A DNA stretch of 64,000 nucleotides from positions 1 through 64,000 of the forward strand of contig CANNVE010000005.1 of the NCBI GenBank assembly GCA_947525975.1, written 5' to 3'. The DNA is from an uncultured Muribaculaceae bacterium. GTDB lineage: Bacteria > Bacteroidota > Bacteroidia > Bacteroidales > Muribaculaceae. Below are positions 8,595-17,867 of this stretch, in pieces. Every line of letters begins with the position of its first letter. The stretch's first letter is position 1. The translations under genes were made by a program, and so were the position numbers. The notes beneath the pieces are model-generated. The model saw only the letters and a program-made list of their open reading frames with translations, was not told the origin of the DNA and did no database searches.

Positions 8595-9436
8595 ATTTCC
8601 TTGATTTTCTCTTTTAGGAGGTATGTCTTTTCTTTAATATCGGCAGCCATCTGCGCGGCTGGCTTCTGCGCAAGGCTCTGCCAGGGGATGCGTTCGCCGC
8701 ATACAAGCGAGAAGCGTCCGCCACGTGCCCTCAGCATCTCGGCGGGCAAGCGCACCATCTCTATGTTGAAGGGCACATTGAGCCTTACGCGCCATTTGGC
8801 CAGCGAATAGAATCCCGGAGAGTTGGTGCCGCTGAAATACAGGGGCACTACGTCGCGATGATACTGCAGCGCTTTCATCACAAACATCTTGTGCCATTTT
8901 AGGTCGCGAATCTCGCCGTCTTTGCCGAGCCTTGACACCAGGCCAGCCGGAAACACCAGCACAGGCGAGTCGCCGGCCATGGCCGAGGCCAGATCCTCTG
9001 CGCTCTTGCGCGATTGCCGGCCATGCTTGTTGATGGGCAGGAACACTTGCTGCAATGGCTGCACGGCCATGAGCAGATCGTTGACCACAAACCGCACTCC
9101 GTCGCCGTATATGCCCGACAGCAGCGATATGAGCGCGATGCCGTCGAGGCCCCCGAGCGGGTGGTTGCACACGAAAATCACCCTCCCGTCGGCGGGCGAT
9201 GGGAGAGCGTCGGCGTTGACGGCTTCGAGGCGTATGTCCATGTCGCTCATCATCGCGTCGCAGAATGCCGCTCCGGTATTTGGATAATATCGGCGCAGCA
9301 TGTCGTTGAGCTCGTCGGTGTGCACCAGCGATTCAAGCCACTTCACCGCGAACGATGGCACGAACTTGGCCTTGGCGCCAAGTTTGCCGCGCAGCGTTTC
9401 GGCGAGATTGATCTGTATCGGTCCGGTGGTCTCCAT
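8591..9436 (-). CDS. glsA: PlsC-type O-acyltransferase, GlsA-like
   Basis: 281 residues from the ATG at 9436 (METTGPIQINLAETL). The track of codons extends further upstream, but that part crosses a likely -7 box and has no family character. The acyltransferase motif NHPLGGLDG (His and Asp catalytic) is the HPxGGxD variant of the lysophospholipid acyltransferase family that also holds OlsA-like proteins. In Bacteroides, GlsA adds the second acyl chain to the product of GlsB. It is the first gene of a two-gene operon, translationally coupled to glsB by a 4-bp overlap. Confidence 0.8.
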   Translation of the reverse strand: METTGPIQINLAETLRGKLGAKAKFVPSFAVKWLESLVHTDELNDMLRRYYPNTGAAFCDAMMSDMDIRLEAVNADALPSPADGRVIFVCNHPLGGLDGIALISLLSGIYGDGVRFVVNDLLMAVQPLQQVFLPINKHGRQSRKSAEDLASAMAGDSPVLVFPAGLVSRLGKDGEIRDLKWHKMFVMKALQYHRDVVPLYFSGTNSPGFYSLAKWRVRLNVPFNIEMVRLPAEMLRARGGRFSLVCGERIPWQSLAQKPAAQMAADIKEKTYLLKEKIKEI

Positions 9437-9612
9437 GCTTGTTTTATTTACGAGATGCAAAATTAGTGATTTTTTTCTCGCAATATCTCGATTTGCGTCA
9501 CTTTTTGACTTAAAATTCGCATAAAGTGTAAAACTGCGCCTGTTTTCATCTTTCACACACCCAAAAATTCCGTATCTTTGCACGTTGTAATTTATTTTGT
9601 GCAATACCATCT

Positions 9613-10272
9613 ATGATACAGATCGACGATATATTGATCGACCTTTGCGGCAATGACTTTCTTGAGCCATACCTGCGCAGGGAGCTGGAGCGCCGGGTCG
9701 AGGCCGACGATCGGGAAGGCGAGGAGCGGAAGCCTAAGCCGCTGCCAAATCCGCGAGTAGCTGTAGTGATAAGGTCTGACTCCGGAAATGTGAGGGGCCG
9801 AGAGTTCGGCGCCCTCTGCTGTGATTTTAATCTGCCCGTGCTTGCGCTATATTGCCCATTGATCGTAGGCACAGGCATGGCGGGCCTTCCGCGCCGCATG
9901 GCCGCCGGCATATACAAAGGGTCATATTTCAATATAAAGGGCAATGTCAGCCGCGTGAGCGTGATCCATGCGTCAGACATGGCCCGCGCCGTGGCCATGG
10001 GCGCAGGCACCGACGGCGCCTTCACCGTCACTGATGGTGCTGCCCCCACTGTCGATGCCCTTGCCGATGCTTTGGCGTATCGGCTGGGCGACAAGCGCCT
10101 CTTCACCATCAAGCCATGGATGGCGAGGCTGTGGTATGGCAAGGAGTATTATGGCCAGCTGACTTCCGACCACCTGTCAGATGATTCCTTCGCTTTGTCG
10201 TTCCCTGATTTTAAGCCTACGCCTGTCACACAATATCTCCGCAGCCATGTCTATGACGAAAACAGTCTCTGA
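9613..10272 (+). CDS. Truncated NAD-dependent epimerase/SDR-like protein
   Basis: 219 residues. The second half reads like the C-terminal half of an extended SDR: LALYCPLIVGTGMAGLPRRM, VSVIHASDMARAVAMG and FTVTDGAAPTVDALADAL match the substrate-binding half that follows YxxxK. The glycine-rich Rossmann motif and the YxxxK pair are absent, so ordinary dehydrogenase or epimerase activity is unlikely. It may be a degenerate or repurposed family member. A -7 box TATCTTTG lies at 9573-9580. The next gene starts 26 bp before its stop codon, so the two are coupled. Confidence 0.65.
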   Translation: MIQIDDILIDLCGNDFLEPYLRRELERRVEADDREGEERKPKPLPNPRVAVVIRSDSGNVRGREFGALCCDFNLPVLALYCPLIVGTGMAGLPRRMAAGIYKGSYFNIKGNVSRVSVIHASDMARAVAMGAGTDGAFTVTDGAAPTVDALADALAYRLGDKRLFTIKPWMARLWYGKEYYGQLTSDHLSDDSFALSFPDFKPTPVTQYLRSHVYDENSL

Positions 10273-11110
10273 CGCATTGGCCGTGGCAGGGAAGTCGGTC
10301 AAGAGCCTGATCAAGCTGGCGCTGCTGAGCCGGCCTGTGGGCCGAGGCTTGCGCAAGGCAGGCCTGGATCATCCGGGCGACAGCCTGATAATAATGGGCA
10401 ATGGCCCATCGCTCGCCGAAGACATAGCCTCGCATCTTGATGCGCTGGCCAAGGGGCCGGCCATGGCTGTCAACTTCGCCGCTTGCGCGCCTGAATTCGT
10501 TCGACTGCGTCCGGCTTACTATATTATAATAGATCCCCATTTTTTTTCAGGGAAAGAAGACCCCAACCTCCAGAAGCTATGGGGCGCTATCGCGGCTGTC
10601 GACTGGCCAATGACCCTTATAGTGCCTCGCAAGCAGGCCGGCAGGCTGCCCGAGGCGGTGCGGGCAAACAAGCATCTTGCGGTGGCCTGCGTAAATCCCG
10701 TGGCCGTGGAGGGGTGGAGATGGCTTGAATCGATGGCCTATTTTTCTGGCCTCGGCATGCCCAGGCCCAGGAATGTGCTCATTCCGGCAATAATGGCCGC
10801 CATAGTTATGGGCTATCGGGAAATCTACCTTTGCGGCGCCGACCATTCATGGCTGAAGACCATATCAGTCGACGATGACAACTGCGTAGTGTCGATACAG
10901 CCGCATTTCTATAAGGATGACGAGCGGGAGCTCAAGCGCCAGCGCAAAGATTATATGAAGTATCCGCTGCATCAGATTCTCGAAAGTTTCAGCATAGCGT
11001 TCGCTTCCTATCATCGCATCCGCAGGTTTGCGCTCGCTCACGGCATACGCATCTACAACTCCACTCCATCGAGCTATATCGACGCTTTCGAAAGGCAGAC
11101 CCCCTGGTGA
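10247..11110 (+). CDS. DUF115/MptE-like protein, probable surface-glycan role
   Basis: About 287 residues from ATG 10247 (MSMTKTVSDALA; MTKT at 10253 is also possible). The motif SLIIMGNGPSLAEDI, followed by an AVNFAA...PAYYIIIDPHFF stretch and LCGADHSW, matches the DUF115 fold found in MptE-like pterin kinases and in flagellin or surface-glycan sialic acid enzymes. In Bacteroidetes such proteins usually sit near cell-surface polysaccharide genes. No signal peptide is visible. It overlaps the truncated SDR gene. The exact reaction is not inferable. Confidence 0.7.
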   Translation: MSMTKTVSDALAVAGKSVKSLIKLALLSRPVGRGLRKAGLDHPGDSLIIMGNGPSLAEDIASHLDALAKGPAMAVNFAACAPEFVRLRPAYYIIIDPHFFSGKEDPNLQKLWGAIAAVDWPMTLIVPRKQAGRLPEAVRANKHLAVACVNPVAVEGWRWLESMAYFSGLGMPRPRNVLIPAIMAAIVMGYREIYLCGADHSWLKTISVDDDNCVVSIQPHFYKDDERELKRQRKDYMKYPLHQILESFSIAFASYHRIRRFALAHGIRIYNSTPSSYIDAFERQTPW

Positions 11111-11221
11111 GGCTTTAACCTCGTTTTTCCTCGATTTTGGTGTTGGCTCCGGGCCCGATTGCAGTTTTTTATGTAATTTTAGTGAATGTATGTTAAATCA
11201 GACACGAAATCAGATGGAAAA

Positions 11222-11253
11222 TTTGGATAAATGCCAAAAAGTGCCTACATTTG
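11222..11253 (+). promoter_or_regulatory. Consensus promoter in intergenic region, no ORF behind it
   Basis: TTTG (11222-11225), 20-bp spacer, TACATTTG (11246-11253): a full match to the Bacteroidetes consensus. The predicted start is about 11260, only some 40 bp ahead of a terminator, so this probably makes a short RNA. Confidence 0.65.
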
Positions 11254-11259
11254 TATGTG

Positions 11260-11329
11260 TGTTTTTCATAGTATTAGATTAAGATAAAGGTTTAAAGGAA
11301 AAGAGATGTCGTGAGACATCTCTTTTTTT
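11260..11329 (+). ncRNA. Candidate small RNA of about 70 nt
   Basis: Bounded by a consensus promoter (11222-11253) and an intrinsic terminator (11301-11329). The interior is A-rich, contains no convincing ORF, and carries ATTAGATTAAGATAAAGG. It may be a free sRNA or an attenuated leader; the MTase gene has its own promoter further on, which favours a free RNA. Confidence 0.45.
11301..11329 (+). terminator. Intrinsic terminator
   Basis: A 10-bp stem (AAGAGATGTC / GACATCTCTT) with a GTGA loop followed by a run of T. Confidence 0.85.
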
Positions 11330-11475
11330 GTAGTCAAGCGGGCGCATAATCATGCTGTGGCATAGCGTTGTGGCCCTGCTGTGCGTTTAGGGACAAAGTC
11401 GGTGCGGCGCCTCAGTCGATATTTAAGAGAATAAACGAAAAAATACGTCTGAAAATAAAATTAATAATCAAAATA

Positions 11476-11507
11476 TTTGCATATAATCTGATTTTTCATT
11501 AACTTTG
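11476..11507 (+). promoter_or_regulatory. Promoter of the AT-hook DNA methyltransferase
   Basis: TTTG (11476-11479), 20-bp spacer, TAACTTTG (11500-11507). The predicted transcript starts near 11514, 34 nt before the ATG. The region 11330-11475 holds nothing else recognisable. Confidence 0.75.
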
Positions 11508-11547
11508 TGCCTAATATTGTTAATACGTCCTACAGTGATCATAGGCG

Positions 11548-13128
11548 ATGGAAAGTTTTAAATTCATAGACTTGTTTTGCGGCATAGGCGGATTTCACCA
11601 GGCGATGGCATCGCTTGGAGGCGAATGCGTCTTCGCCAGTGACATCGACGAGCACTGCCAAAAGACGTACTACCGCAATTACGGCATCATGCCCGTGGGC
11701 GACATCACCCAGGTGGATGCCGCCGACATACCACCCCACGATGTGCTCTGCGGGGGCTTTCCCTGCCAGGCCTTCTCGATAGCCGGCAAGAGGCTCGGAT
11801 TCGCCGATCCCACAAAGGGTACTCTGTTTTTTGACATTCTGCGCATTGCGAAATATCACAAGCCGAAATACCTTCTGCTTGAGAATGTGCGCAATCTCGC
11901 ATCGCATGACAGCGGCAACACATGGCGCGTCATACACCAGAGCCTCACTGAAGCCGGATACAATGTGTCGCCGACTCCGGTGATATTCAGTCCGCACTAC
12001 ATAGGCGTGCCGCAGAGGCGCGACAGGGTATTCATCATGGGAGTGCGCAAGGATGTGGGCGAATTGCCCGAATTTTACTTCAACAAGAAGAAGGCCGCTC
12101 CGTGCAGCATAGAATCCGTGCTGCAGGATGACTCGGAGATAAAGCATATAGAGAAATACCGCATGAGCCAGGCCGAGATTGATGTGGTCGACCATTGGAA
12201 TGTATTTCTCAAGGAAATACGCCGCATCACCGGCAAATGTCCGCTTTTTTCGGTGATCGACCTGTTTCTGAAGCCTTCGACGTCGCATTTCAACTATAAT
12301 GCGCTCACCCCGCAGAAGGCGGTGACGGCCAGGCGCAATGTGCAGCTCTACAACAAGGCGCCCGACTACATACACGACTGGCTCATCGAGGCCAAAAAGT
12401 TGCCTAAATTCAAAGGCGCCCGACGCATACTCGAATACCACGCGGGCCAGACCGATACTCCTGACCTGTGGACCACGGTGATGCAATTCCGCCAGTCGGG
12501 CATCCGTGCGCGCAACACCCATCATTTCCCCACGCTAACAGCCGTGCCGATGACGCCGGTGGTGGGCATGCGCAAGCGCAAGCTTACGCCCAGAGAGTGC
12601 GCCCGCCTGCAGAGTTTCCCCGATACGTTTCAATACGATGAGAAAGAAGGACAGGCCTACAAGCAATTCGGAAATTCTGTGAATGTGGCCGTTGTCACCA
12701 TCTTCGCCAAGTTTCTCTTCGGTGACCCCGAGATACAGAAGCGCTTTACTTTCGATCCCGAGGAGGCAGCCCGCGAGGCGGCTCTACACCCGCCGAAGAA
12801 GCGCGGACGCCCACGCAAGATACGCCCCGAAGAGCTCGGCCCCGACGGTCAGCCGCTGCCGCCGAAGAAACGCGGACGCCCGCGTAAGGTCAAGCCCGAG
12901 GATATGCCGCTTCCTGATGGCTCTATGCCCGTGAAGCGCAAGCGCGGACGCCCGCGCAAAGTCAGGCCTGAAGAGGCGGAGGGCGCGATGGCGGTGCAGC
13001 CTGAAAAGCGCAGGCGCGGACGCCCGCGCAAGGTGCGCCCGGAGGAAGCGGCCTCCGCGATGCAGCCGACTGCTGAACAGCCCGTGAAGCGCAAGCGGGG
13101 CCGTCCGCGCAAATACCCGTTGGAGTAG
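11548..13128 (+). CDS. Orphan C5-cytosine DNA methyltransferase with five AT-hooks
   Basis: 526 residues. Residues 1-400 carry the C5-MTase motifs in order: LFCGIGGF (SAM binding, 9-16), GGFPCQ (catalytic Cys73), ENV (112-114), QRRDRVFIMG, a variable target-recognition region, LTPRECARLQSFP and QFGNSV. The last 110 residues are a low-complexity basic tail with five RGRPRK AT-hook cores separated by acidic linkers (RPEEL, KPEDM, RPEEA). AT-hooks bind the minor groove of AT-rich DNA. No restriction endonuclease gene is nearby, so this is a solitary methylase. The tail is GC-rich and chromosome-like in codon use, arguing against very recent transfer. surE follows 39 bp downstream. Confidence 0.93.
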   Translation: MESFKFIDLFCGIGGFHQAMASLGGECVFASDIDEHCQKTYYRNYGIMPVGDITQVDAADIPPHDVLCGGFPCQAFSIAGKRLGFADPTKGTLFFDILRIAKYHKPKYLLLENVRNLASHDSGNTWRVIHQSLTEAGYNVSPTPVIFSPHYIGVPQRRDRVFIMGVRKDVGELPEFYFNKKKAAPCSIESVLQDDSEIKHIEKYRMSQAEIDVVDHWNVFLKEIRRITGKCPLFSVIDLFLKPSTSHFNYNALTPQKAVTARRNVQLYNKAPDYIHDWLIEAKKLPKFKGARRILEYHAGQTDTPDLWTTVMQFRQSGIRARNTHHFPTLTAVPMTPVVGMRKRKLTPRECARLQSFPDTFQYDEKEGQAYKQFGNSVNVAVVTIFAKFLFGDPEIQKRFTFDPEEAAREAALHPPKKRGRPRKIRPEELGPDGQPLPPKKRGRPRKVKPEDMPLPDGSMPVKRKRGRPRKVRPEEAEGAMAVQPEKRRRGRPRKVRPEEAASAMQPTAEQPVKRKRGRPRKYPLE

Positions 13129-13167
13129 GGTGGGCAGCAACATCATTGATCATGCAAAAAACATAAT

Positions 13168-13938
13168 ATGGAAAGCAAACGCAATCTTATTCTCGTCACG
13201 AATGACGACGGAGTCAACGCCAAGGGCGTGAAATGCCTGGCGCAGTGCGCCGCCCGATTCGGCGACGTAGTGATAGTGGCTCCGGCCAGGCCCCAGTCGG
13301 GCATGTCCTCGGCCATAACGGTAGGCGCCCCTCTGCGCATCAATGAGCACGAAGGCTTCGACGGGTGTCGCGTCTTCTCGGTCAGCGGCACTCCGGTCGA
13401 TTGCGTGAAACTCGCCATGCACACCATATTGCCCCGCCGTCCCGACCTGCTGCTGTCGGGCATAAACCATGGCAGCAATTCAGGCACAGCCATCACATAT
13501 TCAGGCACCATGGGAGCCGTGATGGAAGGTTGCATGAACGGCATCCCCTCTATCGGATTCTCGCTTCTGCACCACTCCCTGAAAGCCGACTTCTCCCTGT
13601 CGATTGATTTTGTGGCCGATATCGTGGGCAAAGCCGTGGAGAATCCGCTCCCTCACTGGACATCCCTCAACGTCAACATCCCGGCTCTCGTGCGCCCGGA
13701 AGGAGTGCGCGTGTGCCGCGCGGCAAGGGGGCATTGGAGCGAGGAATACGTCAGATATCTTGATCCGCAGGCCAATCCGTTTTATTGGCTCACGGGTCGC
13801 TTCGTCAACATGGAGCCTGCCGCCACAGATACTGACGAATACTGGCTCGGAAAGAAATTTATATCGGTAGTGCCGGTGACCCCTGACCAGACTCTCGGTG
13901 CCTGCATACCCCAATTCGCATCTATCTACGATAAATAA
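13168..13938 (+). CDS. surE: 5'/3'-nucleotidase SurE
   Basis: 256 residues, normal family length. The metal-binding NDDG (LVTNDDGVNAKGV), the Ser/Asn block (RPQSGMSSAIT), GTPVDCVKLAM and SGINHGSNSGTAITYSGTMG motifs are all present. SurE dephosphorylates nucleoside 5'- and 3'-monophosphates in the cytoplasm. It lies between the methyltransferase and guaA on the same strand; the next gene starts 21 bp downstream. Confidence 0.95.
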   Translation: MESKRNLILVTNDDGVNAKGVKCLAQCAARFGDVVIVAPARPQSGMSSAITVGAPLRINEHEGFDGCRVFSVSGTPVDCVKLAMHTILPRRPDLLLSGINHGSNSGTAITYSGTMGAVMEGCMNGIPSIGFSLLHHSLKADFSLSIDFVADIVGKAVENPLPHWTSLNVNIPALVRPEGVRVCRAARGHWSEEYVRYLDPQANPFYWLTGRFVNMEPAATDTDEYWLGKKFISVVPVTPDQTLGACIPQFASIYDK

Positions 13939-13959
13939 TAAATACCAATATATCTCAAT

Positions 13960-15483
13960 ATGCAAGAAAAAATCATCATTCTCGACTTCGGTTCGCAGAC
14001 CACACAGCTCATCGGACGCCGCGTGCGTGAGCTCAACATGTACTGCGAGATCGTGCCGTACAACAAATTTCCCTACGACGACCCTTCGGTCATAGGCGTG
14101 ATTCTTTCCGGCAGCCCCTTCTCTGTGTATGACGAAAAGTCATTCAAACTGTCGCTCGAAGGCATCCGCGGCAAGTATCCGCTGCTCGGCATCTGCTATG
14201 GAGCACAGCTGATGGCATACGACAACGGAGGCACCGTAGAGCCAGCCGGCAGCCGGGAATATGGGCGCGCGCACCTGTCGGTGATTGACCGCACCGATCC
14301 GCTCTTCGACGGCATTGAGCCCGGAGCGCAGGTGTGGATGAGCCATGGCGACACCATCACATCTCTTCCCGAAGGCTTCAAGGTGATTGCTTCGACCGAC
14401 AAGGTGAAGTGTGCGGCTTATCGCGCCGAGGGCGAGCAGCTCTGGGGCGTGCAGTTCCATCCCGAGGTGTTCCACAGCGAGTGCGGCACGCGCTTGCTGA
14501 GCAATTTCGTGGTCGGCATCTGCGGCGGCAAGCAGGATTGGAGCGCTGCGTCGTTCATCGAGTCGACAGTGGCTGAGCTCCGCGAGCAGCTTGGCGACGA
14601 CAAGGTGGTGCTTGGCCTCAGCGGCGGAGTTGACTCGTCGGTGGCCGCTGTGCTTCTCAACCGCGCCATCGGCAGCAACCTCACCTGCATATTCGTTGAC
14701 CACGGCATGCTGCGCAAGAATGAGTTTGAGAATGTGCTCAATGACTATAAGTGCCTCGGCCTGAACGTGATCGGGGTCGACGCTTCAGAAAAGTTCTTCA
14801 GCGAGCTGGTCGGCGTCACCGATCCGGAAAAGAAACGCAAGATCATTGGCAAGGGCTTCATCGACGTGTTTGACGCCGAGGCCCACAAGATCAAGGATGT
14901 GAAGTGGCTGGCGCAGGGCACCATATATCCTGACTGCATAGAGTCTCTGTCGATTACAGGCACCACCATCAAGAGCCACCACAATGTGGGCGGCCTCCCC
15001 GAGAAGATGAATCTCAAGCTTTGTGAGCCTCTGCGCCTGCTCTTCAAGGATGAGGTGCGCGCCGTGGGCCGTGAGCTCGGCATGCCCGACCATCTGATCA
15101 AGCGCCATCCGTTCCCCGGTCCCGGCCTTGCTGTGCGCATCCTCGGCGACATCACCCGCGAGAAAGTGCGCATACTTCAGGATGCCGACGATATCTTCAT
15201 ACAGGGCCTCCGCGACAGCGGCCTGTATGACAAGGTTTGGCAGGCCGGCGTGATATTGCTGCCCGTGCAGAGCGTGGGTGTGATGGGCGATGAGCGCACC
15301 TATGAGCGCGCCGTGGCTCTCCGCGCTGTCACCAGCACCGATGCCATGACCGCCGACTGGGCCCATCTCCCCTACGAATTCCTCGCCAAGGTGTCAACCG
15401 ACATCATCAACAAGGTGAAGGGAGTGAACCGTGTATGCTACGACATCTCCTCAAAGCCGCCATCGACCATCGAGTGGGAGTGA
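13960..15483 (+). CDS. guaA: GMP synthase (glutamine-hydrolysing)
   Basis: 507 residues with both domains. The class I amidotransferase has the nucleophile in [12 protein letters not shown] (Cys79) and the His-Glu pair in [11 protein letters not shown]. The ATP-pyrophosphatase P-loop is [11 protein letters not shown] (about 222-232). The C-terminal dimerisation domain ends in KPPSTIEWE, the usual GuaA terminus. It converts XMP to GMP. The last codons and stop codon form attL of an integrated element: the same 15 bp recur at 31160-31174, so insertion left the coding sequence intact but separated it from its downstream DNA. Confidence 0.97.
   Translation: MQEKIIILDFGSQTTQLIGRRVRELNMYCEIVPYNKFPYDDPSVIGVILSGSPFSVYDEKSFKLSLEGIRGKYPLLGICYGAQLMAYDNGGTVEPAGSREYGRAHLSVIDRTDPLFDGIEPGAQVWMSHGDTITSLPEGFKVIASTDKVKCAAYRAEGEQLWGVQFHPEVFHSECGTRLLSNFVVGICGGKQDWSAASFIESTVAELREQLGDDKVVLGLSGGVDSSVAAVLLNRAIGSNLTCIFVDHGMLRKNEFENVLNDYKCLGLNVIGVDASEKFFSELVGVTDPEKKRKIIGKGFIDVFDAEAHKIKDVKWLAQGTIYPDCIESLSITGTTIKSHHNVGGLPEKMNLKLCEPLRLLFKDEVRAVGRELGMPDHLIKRHPFPGPGLAVRILGDITREKVRILQDADDIFIQGLRDSGLYDKVWQAGVILLPVQSVGVMGDERTYERAVALRAVTSTDAMTADWAHLPYEFLAKVSTDIINKVKGVNRVCYDISSKPPSTIEWE
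15469..15483 (+). other. attL (guaA 3' end)
   Basis: Left copy of the 15-bp core; includes the last four guaA codons and the TGA stop. Confidence 0.85.
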
Positions 15484-15569
15484 TAAAGGCACTTTCAGAC
15501 CCCTCTGAACTATAGCCGATTACCCCACTTTGGAACAATCCACATAGATTGATACCAATCACTTACAAG

Positions 15570-15606
15570 CAATCCACGGTTAACTCGCTGAGTTTTCCGT
15601 GGATTG
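15570..15606. terminator. Hairpin inside the left end of the element
   Basis: A 10-bp perfect stem CAATCCACGG / CCGTGGATTG with a 17-nt loop, then TCTGTTTTG. It may terminate guaA read-through in the integrated state. The spacer 15484-15678 holds no other feature except CGTCCCCGATTT and CCCCGATGAA motifs shared with the right end. Confidence 0.45.
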
Positions 15607-15678
15607 TCTGTTTTGCCCGTTATGGAGGATTTAACCCCGTTATTCGTCCCCGATTTGAAAAAATGACCCCGATGAAGA

Positions 15679-16542
15679 TTACTGATTCTTTTGCTGACCC
15701 CGACACATCGCTAACCATTTGAAGAACTTCTGTCCGATGGGATTGTCAGGCTCTGCTGCGTACTTCTTCTCAAAATACCTTATCTTCGGTTTGCCGACAG
15801 CATCGCATCTGCGGAAGGTATTTTCTTTGACTTCCTCACTTGGGGCTGTAGCAATTAGACAATCAACCTCACTGCATAACATCATCCAGTCTTGCCATGA
15901 TGTAACTTTGCTTATCCGCGCCATCAGTGCATCTTCCTTCTGCTTGTATTTAGCCATTGCAGGTGAGTGGAATTCCCTCGGTCTGGTTGAAATTCTCTCA
16001 TGCGCCCCTGCAGAGAGTATATTATCTATATTCTCTTTATTATCTGCATTCTCTATATTGTCCTCACTTTGGGGAAGTGGCCGTGGAGATTTAGGGTTTG
16101 TTGTAGCTGATTTATAAATATAAGATGGCTTCCATCCAGTTGCTCTATACTGGTCAGTAATTATGGCATAGTCGGGATTCTTAATGCAATCCTCAATGCT
16201 ATACTTCTCCCATTGGAGCATTGCTGTTTCGTTAACCTTAAACCGATTGGGGGATTGATTCTTGGATTTACTATCCAACCGAACATCAACAACACCTTCG
16301 CGGAAGAGTGTGCTGATTGTGGCTCTTACTAAATTCTCACTTAGTCGGCTCTGGGCTTGAAGGTCAGCATTACTACGAAAAAACCAACCATCCCATTCTT
16401 TATTTTCAGCCCTACAACGATTCTCATAGTATGATGATAATTGCAGAAGTGTGAAGAGCATACTTCGGCAATTATTATCTAAGCAACACATCAAATTTAC
16501 TGGCATAGCCGTAAACTGATATTTTAGTTCTGACTTCTTCAT
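15679..16542 (-). CDS. Winged-helix replication-type protein of the element
   Basis: 287 residues. The N-terminal 110 residues look like a replication-organiser wHTH domain (NADLQAQSRLSENLVRATIS, then LFREGVVDVRL), as in phage and plasmid replisome-organiser proteins. The middle is low complexity (SEDNIENADNKENIDNI), and the C-terminus is basic and helical. It could start replication or load a helicase; no direct catalytic motif is visible. Its ATG overlaps the integrase stop codon (ATGA at 16539-16542), so it is the last gene of the resolvase-integrase operon. Confidence 0.6.
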   Translation of the reverse strand: MKKSELKYQFTAMPVNLMCCLDNNCRSMLFTLLQLSSYYENRCRAENKEWDGWFFRSNADLQAQSRLSENLVRATISTLFREGVVDVRLDSKSKNQSPNRFKVNETAMLQWEKYSIEDCIKNPDYAIITDQYRATGWKPSYIYKSATTNPKSPRPLPQSEDNIENADNKENIDNILSAGAHERISTRPREFHSPAMAKYKQKEDALMARISKVTSWQDWMMLCSEVDCLIATAPSEEVKENTFRRCDAVGKPKIRYFEKKYAAEPDNPIGQKFFKWLAMCRGQQKNQ

Positions 16543-17867
16543 ACGGCTCTACTATTACCCGTGAAAAACTCTTGAGACCGTTCCGCATACTCCTCTTTTT
16601 CAATTTTGATGTACTTCAAGAAGTTGGCTTCCGATGTGTGACCAGTCATACTCATTATCGCCAATGTCGGCATTTTCTTACGATATAGATTTGTGGCGAA
16701 TGAACGTCTTGCTGTGTGAAATCCTATGCACTGGTATTTGAGGTACTTCTTTTGCACAGTTTCTCCCTTTACGGTTTGCGTCTGCTGAACTACATCATTT
16801 AGCCCAGCAAGTCTGCCCAATTCTTTAAGATGTGAATTAGATTTACTCTTATCCACCAATCGAGGAAACTGCCCATTATACTTCGCATACAATTCACGAA
16901 CATAAGGATGGAGGGGTATCATCACCATCGCTTTTGTTTTCTGAGTCTGTATTGAGAGTGTGTTCTTGTTGAAGTCGAATATCGCTTCATTGATTCTGTT
17001 CAAGTCCGCACGTCTCAGTCCAGTCCAACATCCAATTACAAATAGGTCTCGTGAGACCTCCATAGTAGATTTAGAGTCAATCAACCCTTCTCTCATTAAC
17101 TGGGGTATATCGAGATTATACAGTGCTGTTATCTCTTCTTCGGTCAGAGAGATTTTATCCTCGGTAAATTCCTTGGTGGGCAATGCCTTGTAAAAATCGG
17201 TCTTTAACAAGCCCTCCTTCGTGGCAGCATTCAACCGTAATTTCAAGATTGAGAATGTTGCCCCCACCGAATTACGGCTATAACCATGCCCTGGACGTGC
17301 GACATGATATGCCCAGTTGGTGAAACGAGTTTCAAACGACTCATTAAACATATCAAAACTGTCAGAAGTATGGGTTGCTTTCATATAAGCCATAAGGCGT
17401 TTAAGAATCACCTTATGATGGCCCTGCGTTCTAACACTGATGTTTTGCGACGTGCCTTTGCGTGTCATTGTCGGGATTCGCTCAATGTATTCCTGGAAGA
17501 ATTGAAGTGGTGTACGATTTGCCTTAGCTTCATCTACCTCTATTTTCTGCTTAGATGTTCTGACAGCATCTTTGAATATGGGATTGATGTCAAAGTCAAG
17601 TTTCATAGAACCGACAAGCGCAAAACTGCCGAGACGTGACCAACGGTCTTCTATTTCGTTGAGTTGTTTGTTTATCTTCTTCAATTCGCGCTTGAATCGG
17701 ACTGTTCCTTCTGCATCCTTATTACAACGCTGTGTAGATTTATCCCAAACTGAAGTCGGGATTGTGATGCCAGTAGATTTCTTTATTTGTTGTCCTCCAC
17801 CTCTGACAATCGCCATGATAAGTGAGCGTTCACGGTTGGGGTATTGTAAATTGAAACGTATCTTCAT
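16539..17867 (-). CDS. Tyrosine recombinase/integrase of the guaA element
   Basis: 442 residues. The N-terminal arm-binding and SAM-like core domains span roughly 1-235. The catalytic domain has Arg285 (WTGLRRADL), a Lys near 312, HTARR (His384, Arg387), His410 (MTGHTS) and Tyr419 (NFLKY), a complete R-K-H-R-H-Y set. This size and the layout are typical of Bacteroidetes integrases of the CTn/phage type. Being the only tyrosine recombinase near attL, it is the probable integrase for the guaA site. Its ATG overlaps the serine recombinase stop codon. Confidence 0.93.
   Translation of the reverse strand: MKIRFNLQYPNRERSLIMAIVRGGGQQIKKSTGITIPTSVWDKSTQRCNKDAEGTVRFKRELKKINKQLNEIEDRWSRLGSFALVGSMKLDFDINPIFKDAVRTSKQKIEVDEAKANRTPLQFFQEYIERIPTMTRKGTSQNISVRTQGHHKVILKRLMAYMKATHTSDSFDMFNESFETRFTNWAYHVARPGHGYSRNSVGATFSILKLRLNAATKEGLLKTDFYKALPTKEFTEDKISLTEEEITALYNLDIPQLMREGLIDSKSTMEVSRDLFVIGCWTGLRRADLNRINEAIFDFNKNTLSIQTQKTKAMVMIPLHPYVRELYAKYNGQFPRLVDKSKSNSHLKELGRLAGLNDVVQQTQTVKGETVQKKYLKYQCIGFHTARRSFATNLYRKKMPTLAIMSMTGHTSEANFLKYIKIEKEEYAERSQEFFTGNSRAV

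Noticed and set aside
11186-11282. 30-codon ORF MLNQTRNQMENLD... in the spacer before the methyltransferase
   Set aside because: It overlaps the consensus promoter of the putative small RNA and has no start context or conservation evidence.
11539-12525. Long minus-strand open frame (328 codons) opposite the DNA methyltransferase
   Set aside because: The plus strand has all C5-methylase motifs; the antisense frame is His/Arg/Val-rich with no family character and is a codon-bias shadow.
12784-13146. Tandem repeats at the end of the methyltransferase as a possible CRISPR-like or minisatellite array
   Set aside because: The repeats are in-frame AT-hook codons with variable linkers; spacing is irregular and explained by protein sequence.
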